From the NCBI GenBank assembly GCA_025055175.1, contig JANWYT010000020.1, positions 1 to 64,000 of the forward strand: DNA of 64,000 nt. Reading direction: 5' to 3'. How positions within the stretch are numbered: position 1 is the stretch's first letter; every line of letters starts with the position of its first letter. The stretch comes from Anaerolineae bacterium (GTDB lineage: Bacteria; Chloroflexota; Anaerolineae; Aggregatilineales; Phototrophicaceae). The notes beneath the pieces were generated by a model. The model did not search any database and was not told the origin of the DNA. It saw only the letters and a program-made list of their open reading frames with translations. Position numbers and translations under genes: made by a program. Shown here piece after piece: positions 52,701 through 61,733 of the stretch.

Positions 52701-55082
52701 GTGACACCATCGCCTGACATCCCCGAAAAAGAACTGCGCGAGCGCTGCTCGGCTTTGCTCAGCGGCGCCGCCGAAGAAGCCCGCCGCCTGGGCCACAACT
52801 ACATCGGCACGGAACACCTGTTCATCGCCGCTTCGCGCAACGAGAACGGCGCGATTTGCAACCTGTTGCGCCGCGCGGAACTCAATCCGCGCCAGGTGCG
52901 CAACGAGATTCGCCGCGACATCGGCACATCCGACCAACCAGTAGGCGACGTGTTGCCCTTGACGCCGCGCACCTCCATCGTCCTATCGCTGGCGCTCTTC
53001 CTGGCTGAGCAGGACAAAAGCGAAGAGGTCACCGAGAGTCATCTGCTGATGGCCTTGCTACAAGAGGGCGAGGGCGTGCCGGTGCGCAAGCTGATCGACA
53101 TGGGCTTCGACCTCAACCTGTGGCTGCAGCGCCTGCTCAATGAGCAGCAGCAAGGCGAAATGAACGGGAAACAGGACGATGGCCAAGCCCCCTGGGATGA
53201 GATCGTCGACGATTTTGACCTGGACGAGCTGAGCAGCGGCGAGGTCTCGTTTAGTCCACGCCCCAGCTTCGGCTCGATGAGCGTGGCCATGACGCCGCTG
53301 TTGGATCGCTATGGGCGCGACCTGACCGCCCAAGCCGCCGCCGGCAAGATCGGCCCAGCCATCGCCCGCGACAAAGAACTGCGCGGCTTGGCTCGCACGC
53401 TGGCCCGCAGCAAGAAGAACAATCCGCTGCTGCTGGGCGATGCTGGCGTGGGCAAGACGGCCATCGTCGAAGGGTTGGCCTATGCCATCCACGAGAAGAC
53501 AGCCCCCAACCCTTTGCTCAACAAGCGCATTGTCCAGATTGAGATTGGCAACTTGGTGGCCGGCACCAGCCTGCGCGGCCAGTTCGAAGAACGTCTGCTG
53601 AGCATTGTCGAAGAGGTCAAGCGTTCCGGCAACGTCATCCTGTTCATCGACGAGATTCACACGATTGTTGGAGCAGGCGATACGATTGACAGCAACCTGG
53701 ACGCCGCCAACATCCTCAAGCCCGCCCTGGCGCGCGGCGAGATCAACTGCATCGGCGCCACCACCCACGAAGAATATCGCAAGGCTATCGCCCAAGACCC
53801 GGCCCTGGCCCGCCGCTTCCGCACCATCGACGTAGAAGAACCCAGCGAAGAAGACGCGGTGCGCGTGCTGATCGACCAGTCCAAGCGCCTAGAGGCCCAT
53901 CACGGCGTCGTCATCCACGAAAACACGATCCGCGCCGCTGTCAAGCTATCCGTGCGCTACATGCCCGACCGCCGCCTGCCCGACAAGGCTCTCGATCTGC
54001 TAGATGAAGCCTGCACTCGCGTCACCATCCGCACCATCCATCTGGAGACTGATGAGGGCGTGAACGACGTGACCGCTGAGGATGTGGCCGCTGTGCTGTC
54101 AGAATGGACGGGCATTCCCGTCAAGGAGATGACCAAAGACGACAAGAAGCGCTTGGCTGGCTTGGAGGAAGCCATCAAGCGCCGCGTCATCGGCCAAGAC
54201 GAGGCCGTGCGGATCGTCTCCGACGCCATCAAGACGGCTCGCGCTGGCCTCAACGATCCCCACCGCCCAATTGGCGTCTTCATGTTCTTAGGGCCGAGCG
54301 GCGTGGGCAAGACGGAACTGGCCCGCGCCCTGGCCGAATTCTTGTTCGGCACAGAGGACGCCATGCTGCGCCTGGACATGAGCGAATTCCACGACTCGCA
54401 CACGGTGGCCCGCCTGATCGGCTCGCCGCCTGGCTACAAAGAGTCCAATCGTGGTGGCCAACTCACCGATGGCCTGCGCCGCCGCCCCTACAGCGTGGTG
54501 CTGTTGGACGAAGTGGAGAAAGCAGCGCCAGAGGTCTTCGACATCTTCCTGCAAATCTTCGACGAAGGCATCTTGAGCGACGCGCATGGGCGCAAGGTCG
54601 ACGCTCGTCAAGCCGTCTTCATCATGACTAGCAACATTGGCACAAAAGAGAACAGCAAGCAGCTCGGCTTCGGCGAGCGGGCTGAGGGCGGCTCAGTAGA
54701 CTTCACGCCTTATCTCAAGCAGTTCTTCCGCGTAGAGTTCCTCAACCGCATTGATGAGATCGTCACCTTCCGTCACCTGTCCCACGAGACGCTGGCTCGT
54801 ATCCTAGACTTGCAGCTGGCTGCTTTGCGCCAGCGCTTGGCCGAACAGAAGATTGGCTTGGTCTTGGACGCCAGCGCCCTAGAACTCATCCTGCGCATGG
54901 GCTACGACCCTGTGAACGGAGCGCGTCCGCTGCGCCGCGCCGTCGAACGGCTGCTCATCCGCCCGCTGAGCAACGCCTTGATCGAAGGCGATTATCCGCC
55001 TGGCAGCACCATCCTGGCTCAGGCCCGTGATGAGAAGATCGCCTTCAGCCCGAGGCAGCTGAGCGCAGAAGACACGGCCTAG
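52701..55082 (+). CDS. Hsp100 Clp ATPase lacking the middle domain (ClpA/ClpC-like)
   Basis: 793 aa. The Clp N-domain (about 1-145) has [13 protein letters not shown]. After a variable linker, AAA1 (about 205-435) has Walker A GDAGVGKT and [13 protein letters not shown]2 (about 480-780) has [14 protein letters not shown] and [10 protein letters not shown]. Between them, [20 protein letters not shown] runs directly into [18 protein letters not shown], so the coiled-coil middle domain of ClpB and ClpC is missing, as in ClpA. An LGF tripeptide (NSKQLGFGE) sits where ClpP-docking loops lie, suggesting it feeds ClpP. The GTG start has only a weak ribosome site. No ClpP, ClpS or McsB is in the window. 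Confidence 0.9.
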   Translation: MTPSPDIPEKELRERCSALLSGAAEEARRLGHNYIGTEHLFIAASRNENGAICNLLRRAELNPRQVRNEIRRDIGTSDQPVGDVLPLTPRTSIVLSLALFLAEQDKSEEVTESHLLMALLQEGEGVPVRKLIDMGFDLNLWLQRLLNEQQQGEMNGKQDDGQAPWDEIVDDFDLDELSSGEVSFSPRPSFGSMSVAMTPLLDRYGRDLTAQAAAGKIGPAIARDKELRGLARTLARSKKNNPLLLGDAGVGKTAIVEGLAYAIHEKTAPNPLLNKRIVQIEIGNLVAGTSLRGQFEERLLSIVEEVKRSGNVILFIDEIHTIVGAGDTIDSNLDAANILKPALARGEINCIGATTHEEYRKAIAQDPALARRFRTIDVEEPSEEDAVRVLIDQSKRLEAHHGVVIHENTIRAAVKLSVRYMPDRRLPDKALDLLDEACTRVTIRTIHLETDEGVNDVTAEDVAAVLSEWTGIPVKEMTKDDKKRLAGLEEAIKRRVIGQDEAVRIVSDAIKTARAGLNDPHRPIGVFMFLGPSGVGKTELARALAEFLFGTEDAMLRLDMSEFHDSHTVARLIGSPPGYKESNRGGQLTDGLRRRPYSVVLLDEVEKAAPEVFDIFLQIFDEGILSDAHGRKVDARQAVFIMTSNIGTKENSKQLGFGERAEGGSVDFTPYLKQFFRVEFLNRIDEIVTFRHLSHETLARILDLQLAALRQRLAEQKIGLVLDASALELILRMGYDPVNGARPLRRAVERLLIRPLSNALIEGDYPPGSTILAQARDEKIAFSPRQLSAEDTA

Positions 55083-55248
55083 CTGCGGCAACTCTTGGCT
55101 GTCTAACTGGGCGCAACCGAACAAAATGCGCGCAGCGATCGCGTCACCCTGAGCTTGACTAGTCCACGATCGACCGTCGATCTTTCGCACGTATCCCTCG
55201 TGAACCCTTGCGATACTTTGAAAACTCTCTAAAATAGCTAAAAGACCC

Positions 55249-55277
55249 TTGACGACGTTAGTGAACCATGTTATGGT
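55249..55277 (+). promoter_or_regulatory. Promoter with very short leader before the HTH gene
   Basis: TTGACG and TATGGT with a 17-base spacer. The start point would fall at about 55284, next to the GGAGGT ribosome site (55280-55285), so the leader is very short or the true start is slightly elsewhere. Confidence 0.5.
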
Positions 55278-55293
55278 ATGGAGGTAAGACAAG

Positions 55294-55512
55294 ATGACGA
55301 ACAGCATCCAGAAGCTACACATCCAAGCTGGGGCGGTCTACTCCCGCCAAGAAGCCGCCGAAGCCCTGGGGATCAGCCTCTCCACCCTGAAGCGCCTCAT
55401 CAAGCGCGGACACCTGGAGGTTAGCAAGCCAGATGGCATGCGCCGCATCTTCATTACAGGCGAGAGCATCCTGGCCATGCTGAACAGCACCAAATTAGAG
55501 ACCACCGCCTGA
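55294..55512 (+). CDS. Excisionase/MerR-like helix-turn-helix protein
   Basis: 72 aa. The compact winged-HTH (HTH_17) is YSRQEAAEALGISLSTLKRL, IKRGHLEVSKPDGMRRIFIT and GESILAMLNS. GGAGGT lies 8 bases before the ATG. Such proteins bind DNA in excision complexes of mobile elements or act as small regulators. No integrase is nearby. It heads a cluster of small genes up to 56508. Confidence 0.88.
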   Translation: MTNSIQKLHIQAGAVYSRQEAAEALGISLSTLKRLIKRGHLEVSKPDGMRRIFITGESILAMLNSTKLETTA

Positions 55513-55562
55513 GCAACCAACTACACACAATCAGTCCCCACGCTGGGCCACAGAGGAGTGCT

Positions 55563-55967
55563 ATGAACCGCCAAGTCCTGATCCGCCAACACCACAGCAG
55601 CGCCGACGCGCTAGCTGTCGTGCGCCCCGCAGCGGCAGCGCTGCCTGGGGACGACGCGCGCTCAGGCCCGGCCCGGTTCATCAGCGCAGCGCGCACGTTC
55701 GATAGGTACAAGCCTCATCGAGTCTCTGCGCTCTTGCCCTTTAACAACGTCACCCCAGACCTGCTCGGCGACCTGAGCCGTCAGCCTGCCTCCACGAGCC
55801 GTTGCGCGCAGCAGGCCTCACCTGCTCAGACAACATCCAGAGTCAGCAGAGTCATTCGTGCGTTAGACGAGGCAAGAAGACTAGCAACTGGGACAAGCGC
55901 CATCGTTGATCGTAACCAGCGTCGGGTGTTGATCTCATCCATACACGGAAGGACGCGAGCCGCCTAG
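55563..55967 (+). CDS. Hypothetical protein (134 aa)
   Basis: GAGGAG lies 5 bases before the ATG, and a strong terminator follows at 55996, which supports a transcribed gene. The protein is Arg/Ala/Ser-rich with SRVSRVIRALDEARRLATG and AIVDRNQRRVLISSIHG near the end. The N-terminal two thirds look of low complexity. No family is recognised. It lies 50 bases after the HTH gene. Confidence 0.5.
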   Translation: MNRQVLIRQHHSSADALAVVRPAAAALPGDDARSGPARFISAARTFDRYKPHRVSALLPFNNVTPDLLGDLSRQPASTSRCAQQASPAQTTSRVSRVIRALDEARRLATGTSAIVDRNQRRVLISSIHGRTRAA

Positions 55968-55995
55968 CGCGCCGCACACCACTGCCACCTCTGAG

Positions 55996-56034
55996 AAGGG
56001 GTATGAGACCAACACAAAGCTCATACCCCTTTTT
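55996..56034 (+). terminator. Strong Rho-independent terminator
   Basis: AAGGGGTATGAG and CTCATACCCCTT form a perfect 12-bp stem with a 12-base loop, continued by a T-run (56030-56034). Confidence 0.93.
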
Positions 56035-56063
56035 GAATGTTTCTACTCAAAGGTGCGCGAGTT

Positions 56064-56312
56064 ATGTCGAGCCAATCTTCTCCAACAAGTGAACAGCTCT
56101 ACCGTCTGATGGACATGTTGGATGAGCTGCACAGCGCCGCCGAAGAAGGTCGCGCCGCCGAATTCATCGGCTTGAGCGCTGCCGAATTGGCAGCTACCCT
56201 GCGCGAGATCATCTACACAGCGCAGGAGGCCCTCCAAGAAATCCAGGCCCACAGAGTGGCGCAGATACCAACCCTGCACCTGGTGGACAAGAAGATCGAC
56301 AAGGTTGGTTAG
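56064..56312 (+). CDS. Small helical hypothetical protein (82 aa)
   Basis: From the ATG at 56064, with AAGGTG 9 bases upstream. The earlier ATG at 56037 sits in the tail of the terminator and lacks a ribosome site. The protein is mostly helical and acidic: LYRLMDMLDELHSAAEEGRA, LSAAELAATLREIIYTAQEA, LQEIQAHRVAQI. It is probably cytoplasmic. No family is recognised. Confidence 0.6.
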   Translation: MSSQSSPTSEQLYRLMDMLDELHSAAEEGRAAEFIGLSAAELAATLREIIYTAQEALQEIQAHRVAQIPTLHLVDKKIDKVG

Positions 56313-56337
56313 TCAGCACAGTCGGAGGTCGAAGACG

Positions 56338-56508
56338 ATGACGAGCGAGCGGGCCGCCTCCCTAGTGGATGACGGCGTAGACAGCGCAGACGCGCCCCTC
56401 AACCGCAGACAAGCGTCCCCCCCAGAGATGGGCAGAGGATGCACAGCCGACCACGCACCAGCCATCCAAGACCTCCAACGGCATGTTCGGGCGAACACTT
56501 TATCGTAA
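56338..56508 (+). CDS. Possible small protein (56 aa)
   Basis: GGAGGT lies 8 bases before the ATG, and the gene follows the previous stop by 25 bases. The content MTSERAASLVDDGVDSADA and HAPAIQDLQRHVRANTLS does not resemble a known family. A terminator-like hairpin lies 90 bases downstream. It could be spurious. Confidence 0.4.
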   Translation: MTSERAASLVDDGVDSADAPLNRRQASPPEMGRGCTADHAPAIQDLQRHVRANTLS

Positions 56509-56597
56509 GGCAGCACGGAACGCCACGAGACCAGCGGACTGAGACGAACATATCCCCTACTCGCCAAGATGACTTCTGGCCCTCATCCTGCCCCTCC

Positions 56598-56623
56598 GCC
56601 CCTGGCGATCGCACGCCAGGGGC
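56598..56623 (+). terminator. Terminator-like hairpin at the end of the small-gene cluster
   Basis: GCCCCTGGC and GCCAGGGGC form a perfect 9-bp stem with an 8-base loop, followed by GTCTTCT rather than a full T-run. The region 56509-56756 otherwise holds nothing I recognise. Confidence 0.65.
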
Positions 56624-56756
56624 GTCTTCTGTGGAGTTGATAGAGGGGTCAGTGATTGGTGTCGGGCCGCGCCTGCCCCGTCATCGCGCCAGCGCCAGCT
56701 TTCTGCTATGCTTACTGACTCAAAAGATGTGATGATTTTTTAGGGAGAGACGCTTC

Positions 56757-58484
56757 ATGAACGCTGCCGTTCAAGGACGCCAGGCGTTGCTGGCCTGGGA
56801 AGCTGCCAAGCCGCGCAACTTCTTCAGCGCCGATTCGAATCTACAAGCTGTGCTGCGCCGCCTGCTGTCGCCAGAGGACTATGAAGCTCTGTTGCCGCGC
56901 GCTCTGGCGCTGGGTGAACAGGCCGCTACAATCATTGACGAAGCCTGCAAGCAAGAAGACAAGATCGGCAACCATCCGCGTCTAGAGCGCTGGAGCGCGC
57001 TGGGCGAACGGATCGAACAGATCGAATTTCACCCCAATCACCACGCTGTAGGCCGCCTGGTATGGGGCAGCGGCATTATGGCTATGCAGGCCCAAGCAGG
57101 CCGCACAGTGCAGCAAATGGCCCTCTACTACTTGCTGGGCCACAACGGCGAAGGCGGCACGATGTGCGCTCTGGCTTGCACATCAGGCCTGATCCGCGCT
57201 TTGCAGCGAGCAGCCGATGAAGCCACCCGCGCGCGCTTCTTGCCCCCTCTGTTGCGCACCGACTATGAACAGATGGAGCAGGGCGCGCAGTTCTTGACGG
57301 AGGTGCAAGGCGGCAGCGACGTGGGCGCGAATGCCGTTCAGGCTCGCTTAGGCGAAGACGGGCTGTGGCGCGTCAGCGGCGAGAAGTGGTTCTGCTCTAA
57401 CGTCAACGCCGAACAGTATCTGATGACGGCACGCGCTACTGAAGCCGACGGCACGCGCGGCCTGGGTCTGTTCCTCGTGCCGCGCACCCTGGAGGACGGC
57501 ACGACCAACAGCTTCTACATTCGACGCCTGAAGGACAAGCTGGGTACGCGCACCCTAGCCAGCGCCGAGTTGGACTTCCGCGACGCCATTGCTCACCCTG
57601 TCGGCCCGATCGAGACGGGCTTCAAGACCGTCGTCGAATTGGTGCTGAACACGTCGCGCCTGATGAACGCGGTCGCCTGCGCGGGGATCATGCGCCGCGC
57701 CTACTATGAAGCCGCGCATTACGCCTGCCACCGCGTCGCCTTCGGTCAGAGCATTGCTAACTATCCGCTGGTGCAAGAAGCCATCGCTGACATTCTGAGC
57801 GAAGCCAGCGCCGCCACCGCCAGCAGCTTCTACTTGGCCCACCTGCTGGACAAAGCCGAGACGGGCCGCGCCAGCGCCGACGAGCTGGCCATCTACCGCC
57901 TGCTGGTCAACATCAACAAGTACGTCACTAGCGTGCGCGCCAGCGAAGCCGTCCATCGGGCTATCGAAGTCCTAGGCGGCAACGGCGCCATTGAGAGCTT
58001 CAGCGTGCTGCCGCGCCTGTACCGCGACATGGTGGTGCTGGAGAGTTGGGAAGGCACGCACAACGTCCTGGCCCTGCAAGTCCTGCGCGACATAGCCCGT
58101 TATCGTCTGCACGAGCCGTTCTTGGCTCGCTGGCAGGCCAGTCTGTCGGCCACTGCCCATTCCGCGCTGCGCCCCTGGGCAGATGAAGCGCTGCGCGCCG
58201 CTGAGCGCACTCAGTCTATGCTGGCCCGCCTGCTCGCGCATTCACACAAGCGCCAAGACGAAGCCTACGCGCAGGCCCATGCCCGCCGCCTGATGGACGC
58301 CCTGGCTCATCTGGCGCAAGCTGCTCTGCTGCTGGAAGAAGCCGAGTGGGAACTGAGCAACGGCCCGACCAGCAAGCCCGACGTGGCCGCCTACTTCATC
58401 CAGCGCCGCCTGCTGCCCAACTACGACCCTCTGAGCGACGACGAGTATCTGCCGCGTTTGCAACGCTTGGCCACGACGATCTGA
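56757..58484 (+). CDS. Acyl-CoA dehydrogenase, AidB-like
   Basis: 575 aa. The FAD-dependent acyl-CoA dehydrogenase fold has FLTEVQGGSDVGANAVQA, WRVSGEKWFCSNVNA, RLKDKLGTRTLASAEL, the FAD-binding VAFGQSIANYPLVQEAIAD and EVLGGNGAIESFSVLPRLY, then VVLESWEGTHNVLALQVL. The N-terminal extension and C-terminal helical region (about 440-575) place it near AidB/DmdC-like enzymes rather than short- or medium-chain enzymes. The substrate is unknown. AGGGAGAG lies 7 bases before the ATG. Confidence 0.9.
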   Translation: MNAAVQGRQALLAWEAAKPRNFFSADSNLQAVLRRLLSPEDYEALLPRALALGEQAATIIDEACKQEDKIGNHPRLERWSALGERIEQIEFHPNHHAVGRLVWGSGIMAMQAQAGRTVQQMALYYLLGHNGEGGTMCALACTSGLIRALQRAADEATRARFLPPLLRTDYEQMEQGAQFLTEVQGGSDVGANAVQARLGEDGLWRVSGEKWFCSNVNAEQYLMTARATEADGTRGLGLFLVPRTLEDGTTNSFYIRRLKDKLGTRTLASAELDFRDAIAHPVGPIETGFKTVVELVLNTSRLMNAVACAGIMRRAYYEAAHYACHRVAFGQSIANYPLVQEAIADILSEASAATASSFYLAHLLDKAETGRASADELAIYRLLVNINKYVTSVRASEAVHRAIEVLGGNGAIESFSVLPRLYRDMVVLESWEGTHNVLALQVLRDIARYRLHEPFLARWQASLSATAHSALRPWADEALRAAERTQSMLARLLAHSHKRQDEAYAQAHARRLMDALAHLAQAALLLEEAEWELSNGPTSKPDVAAYFIQRRLLPNYDPLSDDEYLPRLQRLATTI

Positions 58485-58525
58485 GCGCCAGAGCGGGCTG
58501 GCGGCCCGCCTCGACGGCAAGCTCG

Positions 58526-61096
58526 CTAGCGCGCCCAGCGGATGAGGGCGGTCTGGAAAGGCGAGGCCAAGTATTCGTGGTGTGGCACGACGCGCACGCT
58601 GATCCCTTGTTCGCCGCTGCTGGTGAACCGCTGCGAAATTCTGTACTCGTACAGGCCGTTGCCCAGGTCACGCACTAGCTCCATGTCGGCGGCGTAGCCT
58701 TTGATGATGTCGCCGCGCGTGTTGAGCGCGCCGTAGTAGAGCTGCACGCGCACGTCCTGCGGCGTCAGCGTGCCGAGTTGGACGCGAGCTGAGATGTTGC
58801 TCTCGCTGCCCACCTTGATCGCCTGGTCACTCATCGTCACTTCTACCACGTTCACGGCCTGCCAGCCCTTCTTGAGTTGAGCGCGCCAGTTGACGTAGGC
58901 GAGGGCTGGCGTCAGGTCAGGCGTCTCCATCTTGAGCAGGCGCTCAAAGGACGGTATGTAGTATTCATGAGTGTACTGAGCCACCATACGATCGGTCGTG
59001 AAGACAGGAGCGAGTTCTTGCAAGGCCTGCTTCATCATGCGCACCCAATCGCGCGGCACGCCGTCGCGCCCCTGGGCGAAGAAGCGAGGCACAATGTCGT
59101 GTTCCAACACGTTATAAAGCGAATCGGCTTCCAGGCGGTCTTGTTCGGCTTCCTGGGCTTCGTTGTATTCCTCACCATTGCCGATAGCCCAGCCCACGCC
59201 AGGATGGTAGGCCTCGTCCCACCAGCCATCCAGAATGCTGAAGTTCAAGCAGCCGTTGTAGATGGCTTTCATGCCACTCGTGCCACTGGCCTCTTTGGGA
59301 CGACGCGGATTGTTCAGCCACACGTCGCAGCCCTGCAACATGTAGCGCGTCACGTTCATGTCGTAATTTTCGATGAACACAATGCTGTGACGGAACTGGG
59401 GCAAGTTGGCAATGCGCACAATCTCGCGGATGAAGGCCTTGCCTTCGTTGTCGTGAGGGTGGGCCTTGCCGGCGAAGATGAACTGCACGGGCCGCTCGGG
59501 GTTGTTGACCAGGGCATCTAGGCGCTTGAGGTCGTTGAAGATGAGGGTGGCGCGCTTGTAAGTGGCGAAGCGGCGGGCAAAGCCAATCGTCAGCGCTTCT
59601 GGGTTCAGCACCTCTTCAGCTTCGGCGATGGCCGCCGAAGTCGCCCCCCTGGCGATGAGCTGTTTCTTGAGGCGCGCGCGAGTGAAGGCGATCAGACGCT
59701 CGCGACGGCGCACATGAGTGCGCCACAGTTCGGCGTCGGGGATGTTGGCGGCGGCACTCCACACTTCAGGGCGGGCGTCGTTGACGCGCCAAGAGGGGTC
59801 AAGGTAGCGATCGAAGAGCGCTCCCATCTCGCGGCTCACCCAGGTCTGCACGTGGACGCCGTTGGTGACCGAGCCGACGGGGACTTCGTCCTTCGGCACG
59901 CCGGGGTACATCCACTGCCACATGTTGCGGCTGACGACGCCGTGCAGTTTAGCGACGCCGTTAGCGCCGTAACACATCTTCAGGGCCATGACCGACATGG
60001 AGAACAGGTCGTACGTCCCCATGTTCTCGCGGCCCAAGTCGTGGAACTGTTCGCGGGTGAGGCCTAATTCACGCATGTAGTCGCTGAAATGTTCGTCGAT
60101 CAGGTCATAGCCGAAGCGCTCCAGGCCAGCCGGCACGGGGGTGTGCAGGGTGAAGACGGTGCTGGCGGCCACAATCTCTCTGGCCTGCTCAAAGCTGAGC
60201 TTGTGCTTGTGCATGATAACGCGAATGCGCTCCAGGCCGCTGAAGGCGCTGTGACCTTCGTTCATGTGGATCACGTCGGGTTGCAGGCCCAGGGCGTCTA
60301 GGGCGCGAATGCCGCCAATGCCGATGAGAATCTCTTGGCGGATGCGCGTGCGTCGATCCCCGCCGTACAGGCGATCGGTCAGGCTGCGGTCTTCTTCGCG
60401 CGGGTTATCGGGGATGTTGGTATCCAACAAATAGAGCGGCACGCGGCCCACCTGGGCGCGCCAAACTTGGGCGTAGAGCTTGCGGCCCGGCAGCTGCACG
60501 TCAATGCGCAGTGGCTGGCCATCGGCGTCGCGCTCTAGGCGCAGTGGCAGGGCGCTGAAATCGTTGATGGGGTAGGATTCTTGCTGCCAACCGTCAGCAT
60601 TCAGGTATTGCTGGAAGTAGCCCTCTTGGTAGAGCAGGCCCACGCCCACCAGCGGGATGTTCAGGTCGCTGGCACTCTTGAGGTGGTCGCCGCTGAGGAC
60701 GCCCAGGCCGCCGCTGTAATTCTGGAAGCACTCATGAATGCCGAATTCCATTGAAAAGTAAGCGATGAGCGGACGGCGCGGTAGGTTACGGTAGTTGTCG
60801 CTGAACCAGCCGTTGCCGGCGTGCATGTAATTGTCGAAGGCCTCTAGCGTGCGCTCGAAGTTAGCCATGTAGGCCGGGTCGTTGCGCGCCGCTTCCAGCT
60901 TCTCTTGACTGATGCGGCCTAACAGCTTCACTGGATTATGGTACACCTCCTCCCATAGATCAGGATCGAGGCGGCGGAACAGTTGCAGCGTGTCCTGATC
61001 CCAGGCGAAACGCAGGTTGTAGGCCAAGTCTTCCAGACGGGCCAGCGGCTCTGGGAGTTTGGGCAGAACTTGCAAGGTAGCAATGGGCTTCACCAT
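58526..61096 (-). CDS. glgP: Alpha-glucan (glycogen/maltodextrin) phosphorylase
   Basis: 856 aa, of the DUF3417-containing subfamily. The N-terminal block is LARLEDLAYNLRFAWDQDTL, followed by GIHECFQNYSGGLGVLSGDHLKSASDLN, DVIHMNEGHSAFSGLERI, FAGKAHPHD, QGCDVWLNNPRRPKEASGTSG, and the PLP lysine in GMKAIYNG. It releases glucose-1-phosphate from storage glucans in the cytoplasm. It is divergent from a small CBM48 glycogen-binding gene. The start at 61096 is chosen because the family begins at KPIATLQVLPKLPEPLARL; AGGAG lies slightly far upstream. Confidence 0.95.
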   Translation of the reverse strand: MVKPIATLQVLPKLPEPLARLEDLAYNLRFAWDQDTLQLFRRLDPDLWEEVYHNPVKLLGRISQEKLEAARNDPAYMANFERTLEAFDNYMHAGNGWFSDNYRNLPRRPLIAYFSMEFGIHECFQNYSGGLGVLSGDHLKSASDLNIPLVGVGLLYQEGYFQQYLNADGWQQESYPINDFSALPLRLERDADGQPLRIDVQLPGRKLYAQVWRAQVGRVPLYLLDTNIPDNPREEDRSLTDRLYGGDRRTRIRQEILIGIGGIRALDALGLQPDVIHMNEGHSAFSGLERIRVIMHKHKLSFEQAREIVAASTVFTLHTPVPAGLERFGYDLIDEHFSDYMRELGLTREQFHDLGRENMGTYDLFSMSVMALKMCYGANGVAKLHGVVSRNMWQWMYPGVPKDEVPVGSVTNGVHVQTWVSREMGALFDRYLDPSWRVNDARPEVWSAAANIPDAELWRTHVRRRERLIAFTRARLKKQLIARGATSAAIAEAEEVLNPEALTIGFARRFATYKRATLIFNDLKRLDALVNNPERPVQFIFAGKAHPHDNEGKAFIREIVRIANLPQFRHSIVFIENYDMNVTRYMLQGCDVWLNNPRRPKEASGTSGMKAIYNGCLNFSILDGWWDEAYHPGVGWAIGNGEEYNEAQEAEQDRLEADSLYNVLEHDIVPRFFAQGRDGVPRDWVRMMKQALQELAPVFTTDRMVAQYTHEYYIPSFERLLKMETPDLTPALAYVNWRAQLKKGWQAVNVVEVTMSDQAIKVGSESNISARVQLGTLTPQDVRVQLYYGALNTRGDIIKGYAADMELVRDLGNGLYEYRISQRFTSSGEQGISVRVVPHHEYLASPFQTALIRWAR

Positions 61097-61260
61097 CGTC
61101 TTGGAGCTTCTCCTGTGTAAGTCGGCGTCGGGGCGCAGTGGCACAGGCCAGCACGTCGCGGTCAGTATACCACAGCTTAAGCTCAAATGAGGCTAGGCAG
61201 TCGGGAATCTTCTGCTACAATGCGCGCGCTAGTCACGTTGGTAAGCAATGGAGGCCAACC

Positions 61261-61563
61261 ATGCTGAAAAAGCAGTTCCTCAAGACCAAGCCTATCTGCA
61301 AAGTCACCTTCTCCACCTCGCCAGAGCTGAAGGCCGAGACTGTCCACTTGGTGGGCGACTTCAACAACTGGAGCGAGACAGAGACGCCAATGACGCGCCA
61401 GAAGGACGGGCGCTTCAGCATCACCCTGGAGCTGGCGAAGGGCCAGGAGTACCAGTTCCGCTACCTGGTCAACCGCACTGAATGGCACAACGACTGGGAA
61501 GCCGATAAGTACGTCCCCAACCCCTACAGCGGCGACAATTCCGTCGTCTCCACTCACGAGTAG
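61261..61563 (+). CDS. Stand-alone CBM48 (isoamylase N-terminal/AMPK-beta-like) protein
   Basis: 100 aa consisting of little more than one glycogen-binding domain: ICKVTFSTSPELKAETVHLV, GDFNNWSETETPMTRQKDG, RFSITLELAKGQEYQFRYLV and NRTEWHNDWEADKYVPNPYS. The W in FNNW and K in QKDG match carbohydrate-contact positions of AMPK-beta domains. It has no signal peptide, so it is cytoplasmic. GGAGG lies 7 bases before the ATG. It faces the phosphorylase gene and could tether partners to glycogen. Confidence 0.9.
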   Translation: MLKKQFLKTKPICKVTFSTSPELKAETVHLVGDFNNWSETETPMTRQKDGRFSITLELAKGQEYQFRYLVNRTEWHNDWEADKYVPNPYSGDNSVVSTHE

Positions 61564-61574
61564 CGACGAGAGCG

Positions 61575-61606
61575 GCGCCCTTGCCCTGCGTGAGCAAGGG
61601 CGCTTT
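61575..61606 (+). terminator. Rho-independent terminator after the CBM48 gene
   Basis: GCGCCCTTGC and GCAAGGGCGC form a 10-bp stem with a 9-base loop, followed by TTT, 12 bases after the stop codon. Confidence 0.85.
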
Positions 61607-61733
61607 CGAACATCCCCACAAACCACCGCACAGCCCGCGTTCGGCCTGCGCTACGTGTGGCGCAATAGACAACCCCCTTCATCGCCCTTACAATGCGCTT
61701 CATCCACTGCCAGCTTGTGCGGACGGTCTGTCT

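Noticed and set aside
53058..53795. 245-codon frame opposite the Clp ATPase
   Set aside because: Shadow frame; the AAA motifs on the plus strand are decisive.
58877..59521. 214-codon frame opposite the phosphorylase
   Set aside because: Shadow of glgP, lacking start signals and domains.
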